A stretch of DNA of 64,000 nt from Leptolyngbya sp. FACHB-8 (GTDB lineage: Bacteria; Cyanobacteriota; Cyanobacteriia; Elainellales; Elainellaceae), in NCBI RefSeq assembly GCF_014695575.1, contig NZ_JACJOO010000074.1:1-64000 (forward strand). The letters run 5' to 3'. Within the stretch, counting starts at the first letter, position 1, and every line of letters begins with the position of its first letter. The notes beneath the pieces are model-generated. The model saw nothing but the letters and a program-made list of their open reading frames with translations, was not told where the DNA came from and ran no database searches. Positions 45,372-55,013 of this stretch are shown piece by piece. Both the position numbers and the translations under genes were made by a program.

Positions 45372-46040
45372 ATGTTTACAAAGCAGGTAACTGACTCCAA
45401 AGCCTACCAGTGGTTTGAGGAACGACTGGAAATTCAGGCGCTCGCTGATGACATTAGCAGTAAATACGTTCCTCCTCACGTCAACATCTTTTACTGCCTG
45501 GGTGGGATCACACTGGTGTGCTTCCTGATCCAGTTTGCTACCGGCTTTGCCATGACCTTCTACTACAAGCCCACCGTTACTGATGCGTTTGCCTCTGTGC
45601 AATACCTCATGACTGACGTGAGCTTTGGTTGGTTGATCCGCTCCATCCATCGCTGGTCTGCCAGCATGATGGTGCTGATGATGATTCTGCACGTCTTCCG
45701 CGTGTATCTGACAGGTGGCTTCAAGAAGCCCCGTGAGCTGACCTGGATCACGGGCGTAACTCTCGCTGTGATTACGGTTTCCTTTGGGGTAACGGGCTAC
45801 TCCCTTCCCTGGGACCAGGTTGGCTACTGGGCAGTGAAAATCGTTTCTGGCGTTCCTGAAGCTATTCCGGTTGTCGGTTCTCTGATGGTAGAACTGCTGC
45901 GGGGTGGTCAGAGCGTTGGTCAAGCGACTCTCACTCGTTTCTATAGCCTTCACACCTTCGTGCTGCCCTGGCTGATTGCTGTGTTCATGCTGGCCCACTT
46001 CCTGATGATCCGGAAGCAAGGGATCTCTGGGCCGTTGTAA
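45372..46040 (+). CDS. petB: Cytochrome b6
   Basis: 222 residues, the length of the cyanobacterial form. The four haem b ligands are H93 and H107 in helix B (SIHRW, MILHVFR) and H194 and H209 in helix D (SLHTF, AHFLM). C42 (IFYCLGG) is the covalent anchor for haem c_n. Four membrane helices are evident. It is the core of the thylakoid cytochrome b6f complex that oxidises plastoquinol. petD follows 105 bases later on the same transcript. The ATG follows GCTTC without a strong ribosome-binding site. Confidence 0.98.
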   Translation: MFTKQVTDSKAYQWFEERLEIQALADDISSKYVPPHVNIFYCLGGITLVCFLIQFATGFAMTFYYKPTVTDAFASVQYLMTDVSFGWLIRSIHRWSASMMVLMMILHVFRVYLTGGFKKPRELTWITGVTLAVITVSFGVTGYSLPWDQVGYWAVKIVSGVPEAIPVVGSLMVELLRGGQSVGQATLTRFYSLHTFVLPWLIAVFMLAHFLMIRKQGISGPL

Positions 46041-46145
46041 ATAACGATTCGCAGGGGCAGGGTAGAATAACTATCCTTCCCCTTTGGTCGCTACTTCCCT
46101 TTTTTCAACTCCCTGCAAGCCTTGTTAAAGGAGAACATTTGAGAC

Positions 46146-46628
46146 ATGGCCACGATTAAAAAGCCGGATCTGAGCGATCCCGCATTGCGCGAGAAGCTTA
46201 AGAAAGGGATGGGTCACAACTACTATGGTGAACCTGCCTGGCCAAATGACTTGCTGTACATCTTCCCCGTGGTAATTCTGGGGACGATCGCTTGCGTCGT
46301 TTGCCTTGCGGTTCTAGATCCCGCAGTAGTCGGTGAGCCTGCTAACCCCTTCGCAACTCCTCTGGAAATTTTGCCAGAGTGGTACCTGTACCCTGCCTTC
46401 CAAATCCTGCGCGTTGTTCCTAACAAACTGCTAGGAATTTCGCTACAAACTGCGATTCCTCTCGGTCTGATGCTGATTCCTTTCATCGAGAGCGTTAACA
46501 AGTTCCAGAACCCGTTCCGTCGCCCTGTTGCGACCACGCTGTTCTTGTTTGGAACTGCGTTCACCCTCTACCTAGGTATCGGCGCAACCATGCCCATCGA
46601 TAAGTCTCTGACGCTGGGCCTGTTCTAG
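46146..46628 (+). CDS. petD: Cytochrome b6f complex subunit IV
   Basis: 160 residues, full length, opening [19 protein letters not shown] and ending DKSLTLGLF. It includes the conserved [13 protein letters not shown] (the PEWY motif of the plastoquinol-oxidation site) and three membrane helices. Preceded by AAAGGAGAA, a good ribosome-binding site. Confidence 0.98.
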   Translation: MATIKKPDLSDPALREKLKKGMGHNYYGEPAWPNDLLYIFPVVILGTIACVVCLAVLDPAVVGEPANPFATPLEILPEWYLYPAFQILRVVPNKLLGISLQTAIPLGLMLIPFIESVNKFQNPFRRPVATTLFLFGTAFTLYLGIGATMPIDKSLTLGLF

Positions 46629-46722
46629 AGTCGGCTTTAAAAGTTGATGATTCGTGCGCTTCACGTACAAACAATCAACGCTTTCAGCGATTAAACGCGC
46701 TCTAGACTCATCTTCAAACATT

Positions 46723-46752
46723 AACTGCTCGTGCGCTTGCGTACGAGCAGTT
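46723..46752 (+). terminator. Hairpin downstream of petD (first)
   Basis: AACTGCTCGT and ACGAGCAGTT arms around GCGCTTGCGT, about 95 bases after petD. Confidence 0.55.
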
Positions 46753-46766
46753 CTTCGTTGAACCAG

Positions 46767-46809
46767 AGCCTTAATACTGCCATCATTTTGCGACGGCAGT
46801 ATTAAGGCT
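46767..46809 (+). terminator. Hairpin downstream of petD (second)
   Basis: AGCCTTAATACTGCC with its exact complement, 13-base loop, followed by TTTAA. Likely the end of the petBD transcript. The rest of the 46629-47088 gap, to the next gene, has no coding sequence. Confidence 0.65.
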
Positions 46810-47088
46810 TTAATGCGAGATGGGGAAATTACTATAACCTTTGTTACTAAAGGTAGTACGTCTCAAGAGGTACTTTTTAGAATAGAATGGGCTTAAAGGC
46901 AGGGGTTATCTCTCCGGAAACTTCAGCCTTTAGTATGAGGTGGTGGTCAGGCGCTCCAAAAACCACGTGTTATCAATCAATGACAAAACCCTTGGAGAAT
47001 CATAGCCTTTTGGCTATATTCGCTACAACAGACGTTAAACTGTGCCTAGTGTGTTCTTAGCTACTTAATTAGGGGATCTGTTAGAGGC

Positions 47089-47517
47089 GTGTTTCGGCGA
47101 ACTCATATTACCGTCAGTAGCGATCTTTCTGTAATAAATGATGTGCAAGACTGGTTTCGGCAGTTTTGCAATCCCTACGTCCGCGATTTCAACTGGCTCA
47201 AACAGCAATTCTATCCCTTACACCTGGCACTAACGGAAGGCTTTTCCAATGCCGTTCGTCATGCTCACCAGGAATTGCCTTCAGAGACGGAAATCGACCT
47301 GGATCTTGCTCTGTGGAACGATCGCATCGAAATTCGTATTTGGGACCGTGGTGAACCCTTCGACCCCAATAGCATCGAAGAACCCGAACTGGGTGTACCT
47401 CGCTTAGGCGGCTACGGATGGTTTTTGATCCGTCGTCTTGCTGATAAAGCCGTTTATGAACGAAGCCAGGATGGCCGAAACTGTCTGGTTATTGTGAAGC
47501 AAGGTGAAGAAAATTAA
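47089..47517 (+). CDS. RsbW-like ATP-binding protein (HATPase_c_2)
   Basis: 142 residues of the serine-kinase/anti-sigma type. The GHKL ATP-binding motifs are present: N-box LTEGFSNAVRHAH, G1-like WDRGEPFDPNS, and G2-like GGYGWFLIRRLAD. Such proteins phosphorylate an anti-sigma antagonist or act as switch kinases in partner-switching. No STAS-domain antagonist is adjacent. GTG start at 47089; no nearer ATG in frame. Confidence 0.85.
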   Translation: MFRRTHITVSSDLSVINDVQDWFRQFCNPYVRDFNWLKQQFYPLHLALTEGFSNAVRHAHQELPSETEIDLDLALWNDRIEIRIWDRGEPFDPNSIEEPELGVPRLGGYGWFLIRRLADKAVYERSQDGRNCLVIVKQGEEN

Positions 47518-47733
47518 TCCTCTTTTAATCCAGCAGAGAGGGGGGTAGGGCTTTGTTCCACCTCCCTCTTTGCTCAATTGGAAGATCAGGTATAGGGAAA
47601 TGACCCTAGCAATGAGTGTGGAAATCTTTCCAATACCCGACCCATCGAAGCAGATTATGCTGGTACTATACAATCCACAACCGGAAGAGCATGTCCCCTC
47701 GACGTCGGTTGCCCCGTGCAATAGGAGTCTGCG

Positions 47734-48141
47734 ATGAACCCCAACAATATGACCAGGCTATCTTTTAACCTGTCTGGGATTGGCCTCTGGCTGACCATTT
47801 TTGCGGTGATCTGGCTCCTGGGCGCCGTTGGTTTGGGATGGTTAGTCAAGTCAGTGGCCATCCTCCTGGTTTTGCTAGCGGTTGCTCCTGTGATTGCATT
47901 TATAGGATTCCGCTGGTGGTTGCGCCGTAACCTGGTAGAAGACGCTTGCCCAGTTTGCAACTACACAAGCGTTGGTCTCAACGGAACCCAATTGCGCTGC
48001 CCCAATTGCAGTGAACCCTTGCAAGTTGAGCAAAAGCATTTCATCCGGCTCACGCCTCCGGGAACGGTGGACGTGCAGGCCGTCGAGGTTTCAGCACAGG
48101 TGGTCGAGGATACGAGCGATCGCCAGATTACCGGAGCCTAA
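47734..48141 (+). CDS. Membrane protein with C-terminal zinc ribbon (135 aa)
   Basis: Two membrane helices (about residues 12-32 and 38-58), then a four-cysteine ribbon (CPVCNYTSVGLNGTQLRC then PNC) facing the cytoplasm by the positive-inside rule, and an acidic tail. No named family; hypothetical proteins of this build are common in cyanobacteria. The stop is followed by a short converging hairpin region before the CYTH gene. Confidence 0.7.
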   Translation: MNPNNMTRLSFNLSGIGLWLTIFAVIWLLGAVGLGWLVKSVAILLVLLAVAPVIAFIGFRWWLRRNLVEDACPVCNYTSVGLNGTQLRCPNCSEPLQVEQKHFIRLTPPGTVDVQAVEVSAQVVEDTSDRQITGA

Positions 48142-48245
48142 TCATTTCAGTAGGGAAAGGTATCCACACCTATCCCCCTCTTTACTGAGTTGCTCAGATT
48201 CTCAGCATTCCCAGTAAAGGAGGGTGTACCCTTAGCGCACACCCT

Positions 48246-48719
48246 CTACTGCGTGGCCCAAGTTTTGTAAGGATGCCGCATCAGGTAAGCATTGAAATAG
48301 CGCAGATCATCTGAAACTTCTTTGCCGATCCAATCAGGAATTTCAACGGCTTGCTCAGGGCTGGTTAGCTCAACCTCTGCCATAATTAGCCCTTCATTCT
48401 CTCCAAAGAATTCATCCACCTCCCAGAGACGATCGCCCCAGTGAATTCGGTAGCGTACCTTCTCAATGAGAGGGCGATCGCAAAGATGATCCAGCAATTC
48501 CTCCGCCTCAGATGGGGGAATGGAATACTCATACTCACGCCTGCAAATGCCGTCCGTTGCTCCTTTGATGGTGAGATACCCCTGGTCCCCCGCCAATCGA
48601 ACTCGGACTGTGCGCTCGGGTTGGGTCGTTAAGTACCCTTGTCGGTAGGGGACACCTTCCCCCAAGGTTCGCCACTGGTCACCCACCACCAAAAACTTGC
48701 GTTCAATCTCAAAAGGCAT
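48246..48719 (-). CDS. CYTH domain protein (triphosphate tunnel metalloenzyme)
   Basis: 157 residues, the short bacterial form. Starts with the signature EIERKFLV and continues with alternating charged strands (RVRLAGDQGYLTIKG; YEYSIPPSEAEELL; KVRYRI; WEVDEFFGENEGLIMAEVEL). The paired Glu/Lys/Arg residues line the tunnel that binds triphosphate and two metal ions. Likely an inorganic triphosphatase; adenylate cyclase activity is unlikely given the family branch, but I cannot prove it. Same strand as the PfkB kinase gene, 84 bases downstream of it. Confidence 0.9.
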   Translation of the reverse strand: MPFEIERKFLVVGDQWRTLGEGVPYRQGYLTTQPERTVRVRLAGDQGYLTIKGATDGICRREYEYSIPPSEAEELLDHLCDRPLIEKVRYRIHWGDRLWEVDEFFGENEGLIMAEVELTSPEQAVEIPDWIGKEVSDDLRYFNAYLMRHPYKTWATQ

Positions 48720-48803
48720 AAGCTTACCCTCAAAACTGGGTTCTCTTGGGTTTCATCAATCGGCTGCACATGATTTCGTAGGTTGGCCCACGAAATCACA
48801 GCT

Positions 48804-49790
48804 TCACACCTCCTCGAGTGAGTGCATATATAGGAAGGCTTCGACTTCCCGCGGGTCCGGTTGGGCTGCGATTGCTCCTGCCCGCATGGTAGTCAAGGCT
48901 CCTACTGCACTGGCATAAGTGATACATTCCCGAGTCTGTTCCGGGGTTTGAAACAATGTTTCCCCCTGCTGACACAATTGATGCAGGAACCCCGCTAAAA
49001 ATGCATCACCAGCCCCGGTGGTATCTTCCACATCTACGGGAAAAGCAGGGACAGCTCCCATATGACCTGCGATCGAGTAGGTGCAGCCCCGTTCTCCATC
49101 GGTAATCAAAACACCTCTCGCCTGGGGAAGTTGGGCCGCGATCGCCCCCGGATTACGGCTTTCAAACAGCCAATCTGCTTCCTCCGCTGACAATTTAAGA
49201 TACTGCACCCGATCCAGCAAGCCGCGAATAATCTCGGGCGCGGTATCCGGCGCATCCCAGAACATAGGCCGCCAGTTGACATCCATTAAGACCTGCAGGG
49301 AGTGTTGCTCGGCTAGATCGAGCGATCGCCGCACGGCTTCCGCTGTCTCAGGATAGGCCAATTCCAGCGTGCCCATGACGAGAAATTGGGCATGGGTAAA
49401 GAGCTCGGCAGGTAAGGTATCAGCACTGAGGAAGGCATCGGCAAATTCAGATGTCGGGTATTTGCCAAAGCCAGCGAAGTGGCGATCGCCCCCTTCCGTA
49501 CGGGTAACAAACACCGCTCGGGTAGGAGCCGTTGGATGCCGCTGGAGGCCCCGGAGATCTACTCCAATGGTTTCTAATAGCTCGACTAAGGTATCCCCAG
49601 TTTGATCGGAACCAACGCAGCCAACAAAAGCAGCAGGGGTACCCAACTTTACTAGCGCACAGGCCACATTTGCTGGGGCTCCGCCCGGATAATCCGTCCA
49701 AGACTTCACCTGGTCCAGTGGCAACCCTGGTTGATCTGCCAACTTATCAAACAACACTTCGCCTAAACACAACACCTGAGGATCAGCCAC
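48804..49790 (-). CDS. PfkB family carbohydrate kinase (fructokinase-like)
   Basis: 328 residues. N-terminal GEVLFDKLAD and substrate-binding DYPGGAPANVACALVKLG are typical of fructokinases. The C-terminal ATP/anion-hole motif is DTTGAGDAFLAGF with the catalytic Asp. Phosphorylates fructose or a related sugar with ATP. No sugar-transport or sucrose gene is adjacent, so the substrate is inferred from the family only. Confidence 0.9.
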   Translation of the reverse strand: MADPQVLCLGEVLFDKLADQPGLPLDQVKSWTDYPGGAPANVACALVKLGTPAAFVGCVGSDQTGDTLVELLETIGVDLRGLQRHPTAPTRAVFVTRTEGGDRHFAGFGKYPTSEFADAFLSADTLPAELFTHAQFLVMGTLELAYPETAEAVRRSLDLAEQHSLQVLMDVNWRPMFWDAPDTAPEIIRGLLDRVQYLKLSAEEADWLFESRNPGAIAAQLPQARGVLITDGERGCTYSIAGHMGAVPAFPVDVEDTTGAGDAFLAGFLHQLCQQGETLFQTPEQTRECITYASAVGALTTMRAGAIAAQPDPREVEAFLYMHSLEEV

Positions 49791-49987
49791 AGTGCTCCCT
49801 CAACTCACAATAATTGAATAGTTTTTTAGAGGTGGTTTGAAAGCCCTAAAAGGACCATTTTTCTTGCGCGCTTAGTACACACAAAATCAACATTTCAACT
49901 ACCCTCTCAACAGGCAATGACAGCCACTTCAAGACAGGCTAAAAGGGGCTGCCCTTCCTATTAAAACGCACTCATTTAATCCCGGTG

Positions 49988-50467
49988 TTAATCCAAAGGA
50001 ATTTCCTGAAGTAGAGTTGCAACTCGCTCACCAAATTCTGGGTCGGTATTAGCTAGACCCAACAATTGCAAGTACTCCTGGAGAGTCAACCCCGACGCTT
50101 CAATTAAGTGAAAGGCTTCTATTTCAACTTCCTGTTGTAACCGGAGCGATTCCAGTTCGGTTTCGGCGGCTTGCAGGTCGCCCTCACGACGGTCAAGCAG
50201 GGCCAGCACTTGCAAGTAAGCCCGGACAAACTGACTGACCTTCTCAAAAGAAATATCCTCTGCCTGAGGATTGGTTGCTGGGGGAAGGGGCTGGGCAACA
50301 TCTGGCAACGGGGATAGCTCATCCGCAGCCCAGGCAGGAGACACGATTCCGCATAAGATTATTCCGCCCCAGCAAATCCCCAGGAACAGGCGGCATATAC
50401 GAAGAACCGAGTGGATGAGGCTACTCCGGAGGGGGGAGGGGATGAAATGAGCCGAGCGATTCATCAT
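49988..50467 (-). CDS. DUF4168-like exported protein
   Basis: About 158 residues from the tandem ATGATG at 50464-50467. A signal peptide (LFLGICWGGIILCGI ... PAWA-AD) is followed by a helical domain (FEKVSQFVRAYLQVLALLDR; TLQEYLQLLGLANTDPEF) that fits DUF4168. Probably periplasmic. Its start overlaps the stop of the upstream 57-residue membrane protein by one base, so they are coupled. A longer frame reaching 50704 exists but its extra part is out of register with a better small gene. Confidence 0.75.
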   Translation of the reverse strand: MMNRSAHFIPSPLRSSLIHSVLRICRLFLGICWGGIILCGIVSPAWAADELSPLPDVAQPLPPATNPQAEDISFEKVSQFVRAYLQVLALLDRREGDLQAAETELESLRLQQEVEIEAFHLIEASGLTLQEYLQLLGLANTDPEFGERVATLLQEIPLD

Positions 50468-50640
50468 TACCAGCGCCGCGTCCGCTGCACGATGTCGACA
50501 ATGCCTGACCCAATCGTCGTGAACATCAACAGCCAGATGACCAACCCGGGAACAAAGGTCAGTATCCCAAAGCCCCGCAGTGCCCAGACTGCAATCAAAA
50601 TACCAAGGGATGCCAGAAATAGGGTGGTTTCGAGTCTCAT
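50467..50640 (-). CDS. 57-aa membrane peptide
   Basis: MRLETTLFLASLGILIAVWA, a glycine-rich turn, then GLVIWLLMFTTIGSGIVDIV and a basic tail RTRRW. Two predicted helices. Its TAA overlaps the start of the DUF4168-like gene. The next gene upstream (50735-51028) also ends in a two-helix segment; both show ALRGFG / SFGWLR turns, but I do not claim homology. Confidence 0.7.
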   Translation of the reverse strand: MRLETTLFLASLGILIAVWALRGFGILTFVPGLVIWLLMFTTIGSGIVDIVQRTRRW

Positions 50641-50734
50641 AAATCAAGCAGCCATCTAAAAGGGTATTTATACAGCTGATGCCGTGCCTTATCGGCGCGA
50701 ACAATCAACCGTTTCCCAAACTCCTCAACCCTAC

Positions 50735-51028
50735 TCAACGGGCATTGCGGATACCGGCCAAAATCCCAGAGCCGATCGCCAGCATAACCAGCGCCCAGAG
50801 CGCTTCACGGGGAACTTCGCGCAGCCAACCGAAGGACTGAAACAGCAACAGCAGAGCCATCATGACCAGGAGGATGCCGGTGACATAGAGAAAAATAGTA
50901 ATGGCCAGGTTGGGATTACGTCCCACAATCCTCACTCCACATGATGTCGAACATTGAAAACGGGTACTGAGCTGACCCACTTCAGCAATTTTACGGTACG
51001 GCTTCCGGCTTAGAACATCCGTCTCCAA
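50735..51028 (-). CDS. Small two-helix membrane protein (up to 97 aa)
   Basis: The C-terminal part has two hydrophobic helices (LAITIFLYVTGILLVMMALL; ALVMLAIGSGILAGI) and a basic end. The start is uncertain: ATG 51028 gives a 97-residue form with an unremarkable polar N-terminus, while GTG 50935 gives about 66 residues and looks better by composition. Function unknown. Same strand as the 57-aa and DUF4168 genes. Confidence 0.55.
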   Translation of the reverse strand: METDVLSRKPYRKIAEVGQLSTRFQCSTSCGVRIVGRNPNLAITIFLYVTGILLVMMALLLLFQSFGWLREVPREALWALVMLAIGSGILAGIRNAR

Positions 51029-51178
51029 TACAGTTACGGATGTTACTGAGACGTTAACATGGGCTATTGTGGCACGAGAGTTGTTGGGTGTGCGACAGGC
51101 GTAGACAATTGCAATTTCTTCAACTCTTTATCAAACCTTGAGCCATTCTATGCAAAGTCTGGTGCATAGTGTGAGCAG

Positions 51179-51817
51179 ATGGGCATAAGGGTGCTGGAAG
51201 GGTTGGAAATACTTGGAGTACAGGCCATGGTTGGTGGAATTGCATCTCACGGATTTGATGTTCCTGCAGAAGAGCCGAGCGCGATCGCCACGCTACACCC
51301 CGGCGAAGGAGCCCGGCTCACCCAGGGAGAAATTTTAGTCGATACCCAGACCCATACAGCCTGGGGAGCTGCTGTTACCGCCCGCATGTTTCTACCGATG
51401 CACTTGACCGCTGCCTGGGAACAGCTCACGGATTACCCCCGTTGGGTGCAGTTTTTTCCTGATATTACCCGTAGTGAAGTGGTGTTGGAGCGGAGCGATC
51501 GCAGTTGGAAGCGCCTCTACCAGGCAGCCACAAAAAACTTCTTCATATTTCAGGCTCAGGTAGATATTCACCTCAAAGTTTTTGAACAATATTTGAAAGG
51601 TCAGCGCAGCCGCATCCAGTTTCGGATGGAGCGGGGCAGCTTCCATGACTTCTCGGCAGATTTACACCTGGAGCAGTACGAGAACGGCACCTTGCTCACC
51701 TATCAAGTCAAAGCCACGCCAGCCATTCCTGTCCCTTCGGTCTTTATCCAGCAGGCCATCCGTATGGATTTGCCGGCTAACATGGAACAGATGCGGCGGG
51801 TGCTGCTACGAGGCTAG
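51179..51817 (+). CDS. START/SRPBCC (polyketide cyclase-like) protein
   Basis: 212 residues. The SRPBCC domain spans about 75-205: MHLTAAWEQLTDYPRWVQFF, PDITRSEVVLERSDRSWKRL, then alternating strands and a C-terminal helix with MDLPANMEQMRRVL. Binds a hydrophobic ligand; enzymatic role unknown. A second SRPBCC gene lies at 55870-56478. Internal ATG at 51227 (MVGGIASHGF) may be the true start. Followed 22 bases later by a signal-peptide protein on the same strand. Confidence 0.8.
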   Translation: MGIRVLEGLEILGVQAMVGGIASHGFDVPAEEPSAIATLHPGEGARLTQGEILVDTQTHTAWGAAVTARMFLPMHLTAAWEQLTDYPRWVQFFPDITRSEVVLERSDRSWKRLYQAATKNFFIFQAQVDIHLKVFEQYLKGQRSRIQFRMERGSFHDFSADLHLEQYENGTLLTYQVKATPAIPVPSVFIQQAIRMDLPANMEQMRRVLLRG

Positions 51818-51839
51818 TTTATTACCTCTGGAGATATTT

Positions 51840-52583
51840 ATGGGATTGCGTTCGTTCTTCACAGTGGCTCTTGCAGGGCTAGGTTTGGGCTTACCCGTTT
51901 CTGTAGCTATCCCTTCTGGGCTTGCCGTTCCGGCATCCACACCGGACGTGCAAGCCCCTGCAGGTGGCCCCGCAGTTTCGCAAGATAGCCTGCAGCGTTT
52001 GAGCTCAATGTTCTCACCCCAAATTCAGACAACGGTGGCTGCTTGTTGGGAACAGGGGAAAGTGAACCTGCAGACCACCCCGGTTAATGGTTGGGTGGTC
52101 TGTCAGGACGGCAGTGTTGTTGAAGGCGTGACCTACAATAACTACCTCTCAACAGTCGCGGATGTCATGGCAGCCAGTACCCTGGTGGGCCTCCGAACCG
52201 CGATGGATGCTGACCCTCGTCTCACACCTCAGGTATTGGCCACGTTTGTTAACACTGACCAGGGTAGTCAGCTCCTTCAAAATATTGTGCAGTCGGCTAT
52301 TGTGCAGGGAGGATTGCAGCCCGGCGATAGGCTAGAGTCAGCAGCAGTCCTGACCGATGCGGTCGTATTACGCCTAGTCGATAATTTGCAAGACCCAACC
52401 CGCCTCAACAGCCTGCTAGGAACACCTGAACAGTACACTCAGACGGTGGGCCAGTTCTGTGCCTCGCCAGGGATGGACATCGCTGCCGCTCAACAACAAA
52501 TTGGGTTGGATGCTATTCAGCTCTATGCGGTGTGCATTGAAGAATCGGGTACTATGCAGGAAGCCGTCCGACAGTTGTACTAG
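51840..52583 (+). CDS. Exported hypothetical protein (247 aa)
   Basis: Signal peptide at residues 1 to about 28 (FFTVALAGLGLGLPVSVAI, cleavage near VPA-S). The mature part is polar and Gln-rich, with Cys residues in TTVAACWEQGK, GWVVCQDGS, QFCASPG and YAVCIEES that could pair. No domain recognised. ATG 51840 with upstream TCTGGAGATA chosen over a longer overlapping frame. Directly follows the SRPBCC gene, so probably the same transcript. Confidence 0.65.
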   Translation: MGLRSFFTVALAGLGLGLPVSVAIPSGLAVPASTPDVQAPAGGPAVSQDSLQRLSSMFSPQIQTTVAACWEQGKVNLQTTPVNGWVVCQDGSVVEGVTYNNYLSTVADVMAASTLVGLRTAMDADPRLTPQVLATFVNTDQGSQLLQNIVQSAIVQGGLQPGDRLESAAVLTDAVVLRLVDNLQDPTRLNSLLGTPEQYTQTVGQFCASPGMDIAAAQQQIGLDAIQLYAVCIEESGTMQEAVRQLY

Positions 52584-52614
52584 ATAGCTCAACGCAATTA
52601 ACCATAAAATCCAA

Positions 52615-52651
52615 AATGCTGTGTCCCTCGCTTCGCAAGAGACACAGCATT
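52615..52651. terminator. Hairpin between convergent genes
   Basis: AATGCTGTGTC/GACACAGCATT stem with a 15-base loop, followed by ATTATTCT. It ends at the stop codon of the convergent flavin-like gene. Confidence 0.65.
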
Positions 52652-52652
52652 A

Positions 52653-53213
52653 TTATTCTGAGATGGCAGCCCCCAGCGGTGTTGGCATCTGGTCGATGCT
52701 GATGACATTCTTTTGTTTCCAGTAGTCCAGTAACCCCTGTTCGCCCTTTTTGTCGGCCCATCGTAGCAGGTCATCCCGCTGCTCATTCAGTGTCATGAGC
52801 GGCACACCCATACCGCAGGAGGTCTGAACCCGATCGATGGTAGCTACAATGATTTGGCGGGTGCCTGGGATTTCGGGTAAACAAGCAGCAAGGGTTTGCC
52901 ACTCGGGCATGGTCGGCAACACAGTTTTGCCGTAGCCATAAAGACGAAGTATCAACGGAGCCCGCTCAAAAGCACAAAACATAAACGTAATGCGCCCATT
53001 CTCCTGAAGGTGAGCCGAGGTTTCATTGCCACTTCCGGTGAGATCGCAGTAGGCGACTTGATTGGGTGACAAGACACGCAAGCAATCTAACCCTTTGGGA
53101 GACATATTAACGTGGCCAGTTTCGCTGAGGGGAGCTGTGGCCACAAAAAACATGGGCTGCTGGGCAATAAAAGCCTGAAGCTCATCGGTAATACTGTCAA
53201 ATACTTTAGCCAT
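52653..53213 (-). CDS. Pyridoxamine 5'-phosphate oxidase-like protein
   Basis: 186 residues from ATG 53213 (MAKVFDSITDELQAFIAQQ). The split-barrel flavin-binding pattern is clear: MFFVATAPLSETGHVNMSPK, DLTGSGNETSAHLQENGRIT, APLILRLYGYGKTV, and a C-terminal variable helix. Likely binds FMN or F420-like cofactor; substrate unknown. A longer frame up to 53342 adds 43 residues over intergenic sequence. Confidence 0.85.
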   Translation of the reverse strand: MAKVFDSITDELQAFIAQQPMFFVATAPLSETGHVNMSPKGLDCLRVLSPNQVAYCDLTGSGNETSAHLQENGRITFMFCAFERAPLILRLYGYGKTVLPTMPEWQTLAACLPEIPGTRQIIVATIDRVQTSCGMGVPLMTLNEQRDDLLRWADKKGEQGLLDYWKQKNVISIDQMPTPLGAAISE

Positions 53214-53289
53214 GGAACGGAGCAGAGGTAGAGGAAAGTGGAGTGTTCGTATCCTGCCAGTTTTTAAGGGTTTGGAAGCGATACTAAAA

Positions 53290-55011
53290 TTAAGGATTTT
53301 TTTGCTGAACGCTAGCGGTCGATGCCAGCAGGCAGCGGGCATCGAGCAACGTTAGATCGGGGGTTTGCAGAACCGTGCAGGTTGGAATGTATGGGACGAT
53401 CGCAGGCAGTTGCTTAGACTTAAGCTGGGCGATCGCGGCCTCCACCGTAGCATTAAACGAGCTGTGATAGAGCCAATCCTGCGAGGGTTGCAGGAAGTAA
53501 CCGGGGTCGAAGGCATTCGCATCCAGCAACCAGTAGTCAATGCCATAGGTCTCAATCGCCTGCCGCAGAGCAGCCGGGTCGGGGGAGTACTGGCCCTGGA
53601 TCACAGCCGTAGCTCGTTTCTGGATTTCGGCATAGTAGCGAATGTGGTGGGGCAGGGTCAGTTCGCGACCTACGAGGAGCGATCGCCCCGCAAAGGCTGG
53701 AATGTTATTGGCCTCCAGAGCCAGGGACGCAACCTGGATATCCTTGGGTTGCTGGGCCAGGTACTCGTACAGAACAGGAGCTTTGCCCACAATCCAGATT
53801 TGAAAAACCCGCAGTAGGGGAGGGTAGAGAGGCACGAACAGGATCGTTGCCAGCCCCAGGGCGACCAATCCTGCCTGAACGTTGTGCCTTATAGAACGAG
53901 CAATACGGCGATGGTTCCACCCATGTAGAAACCGCTCCAACAGAACCACCAGGAAAATCGCAGCGGCAATGGACAGCACAAAGCGCCAGGTGTGATACGT
54001 GTAGCGATTTGGGAAGTGCAGCCGCAGCAGCAGCAGATGGGCCAGCCCAAATAAGCCGAGTGAGGCAACGACCAGATCGAAGAGCAGCCGACTTTGGGGT
54101 TGAATGCGAGACGTTAGCGGAAAGCGCGATTTAGGAAGGAAGGGTAACGCAAAGCCCAACAGAACGACGGTTGGGAAGTAAGGCAACCCAGGCCCAATAG
54201 AGCCTTTAAAGAGAAGGCGCAACGCAAGTGGCTCAAAATAAACATTGCGTGCCCCAGGATAATACTCTGCCATAGACCGCATTTGGTCTGCGGTGATCAC
54301 CGGGCCATACTCTGATACATTTACATCCAACGCAAAAGGGATGAGAACGGCGATCGCGACCCCCAGTCCCAACGCCCACAACCGATAATCTGCCCGGTTG
54401 GAGGACAACTGCAGCGTTCGCTTCGACACTTTGATCAGACGCACCGTCAGCACTGCCACTGCGAGAATAGCGAGTTGGGGAAAAACCAGACCCTGGAGAG
54501 CGATCGCTCCAATACAGGGCCACACCGCTCCGGCCGCCAGAAAATCTAAAAAAGCACCAAAGATGGGATAAACGAAGGCCCGAGGTGAGGCGGACACCAG
54601 GTCATCGTTGAGCCAAATTTGCTGATTGAACAATAACACCGCCAGCACCGCGCCTACGGTGACTGGAAACAGTCGCAGAGTGAGGCGATAAATAAAAAAG
54701 GATGCGACAAGAGCTAACAGGGTCGGCAGAACTTTGGCAAAAGCTAGCGGTGCGATGCCAAGAAGAAACGCAAAACGATAAACAGCCTTAAATCCTAGCG
54801 GCGCAACGGAATGGAAATAGTTGATACTCCAGTCATTCGGGAACAACTCCGGATCAGCCCAACGTTGCATCCAAACAATGTGATGGCGTACGTCATCCTG
54901 AATCACATAGGGTTGATTCAGCCAGAAGATAGCGGAGAGCGCACCGTAAATCAGGGGAATTAGCAGGCTAATTAGCAATCCCTGACGGCGAGTCAGAGCA
55001 AAAGAGCGCAT
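53290..55011 (-). CDS. Multi-spanning membrane protein, GT-C-like
   Basis: 573 residues with about eleven hydrophobic segments. An acidic pair in the first loop (VIQDDVRHHIVW) followed by membrane helices recalls GT-C glycosyltransferases. The C-terminal region (IQVASLALEANNIPAFAGR; YGIDYWLLDANAFDPGYF) is soluble, as in those enzymes. No close named relative recognised. Its start is 2 bases from the SDR gene's end on the same strand, so they form an operon. Confidence 0.75.
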   Translation of the reverse strand: MRSFALTRRQGLLISLLIPLIYGALSAIFWLNQPYVIQDDVRHHIVWMQRWADPELFPNDWSINYFHSVAPLGFKAVYRFAFLLGIAPLAFAKVLPTLLALVASFFIYRLTLRLFPVTVGAVLAVLLFNQQIWLNDDLVSASPRAFVYPIFGAFLDFLAAGAVWPCIGAIALQGLVFPQLAILAVAVLTVRLIKVSKRTLQLSSNRADYRLWALGLGVAIAVLIPFALDVNVSEYGPVITADQMRSMAEYYPGARNVYFEPLALRLLFKGSIGPGLPYFPTVVLLGFALPFLPKSRFPLTSRIQPQSRLLFDLVVASLGLFGLAHLLLLRLHFPNRYTYHTWRFVLSIAAAIFLVVLLERFLHGWNHRRIARSIRHNVQAGLVALGLATILFVPLYPPLLRVFQIWIVGKAPVLYEYLAQQPKDIQVASLALEANNIPAFAGRSLLVGRELTLPHHIRYYAEIQKRATAVIQGQYSPDPAALRQAIETYGIDYWLLDANAFDPGYFLQPSQDWLYHSSFNATVEAAIAQLKSKQLPAIVPYIPTCTVLQTPDLTLLDARCLLASTASVQQKNP

Positions 55012-55013
55012 GG

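Noticed and set aside
45351-46019. Long minus-strand frame opposite petB
   Set aside because: It is a mirror of the strongly biased petB coding sequence; petB is beyond doubt.
50464-50704. Extended N-terminus of the DUF4168-like protein
   Set aside because: The extension covers a separate small membrane gene in another frame (50467-50640) with much better coding character, and the signal peptide begins at 50464.
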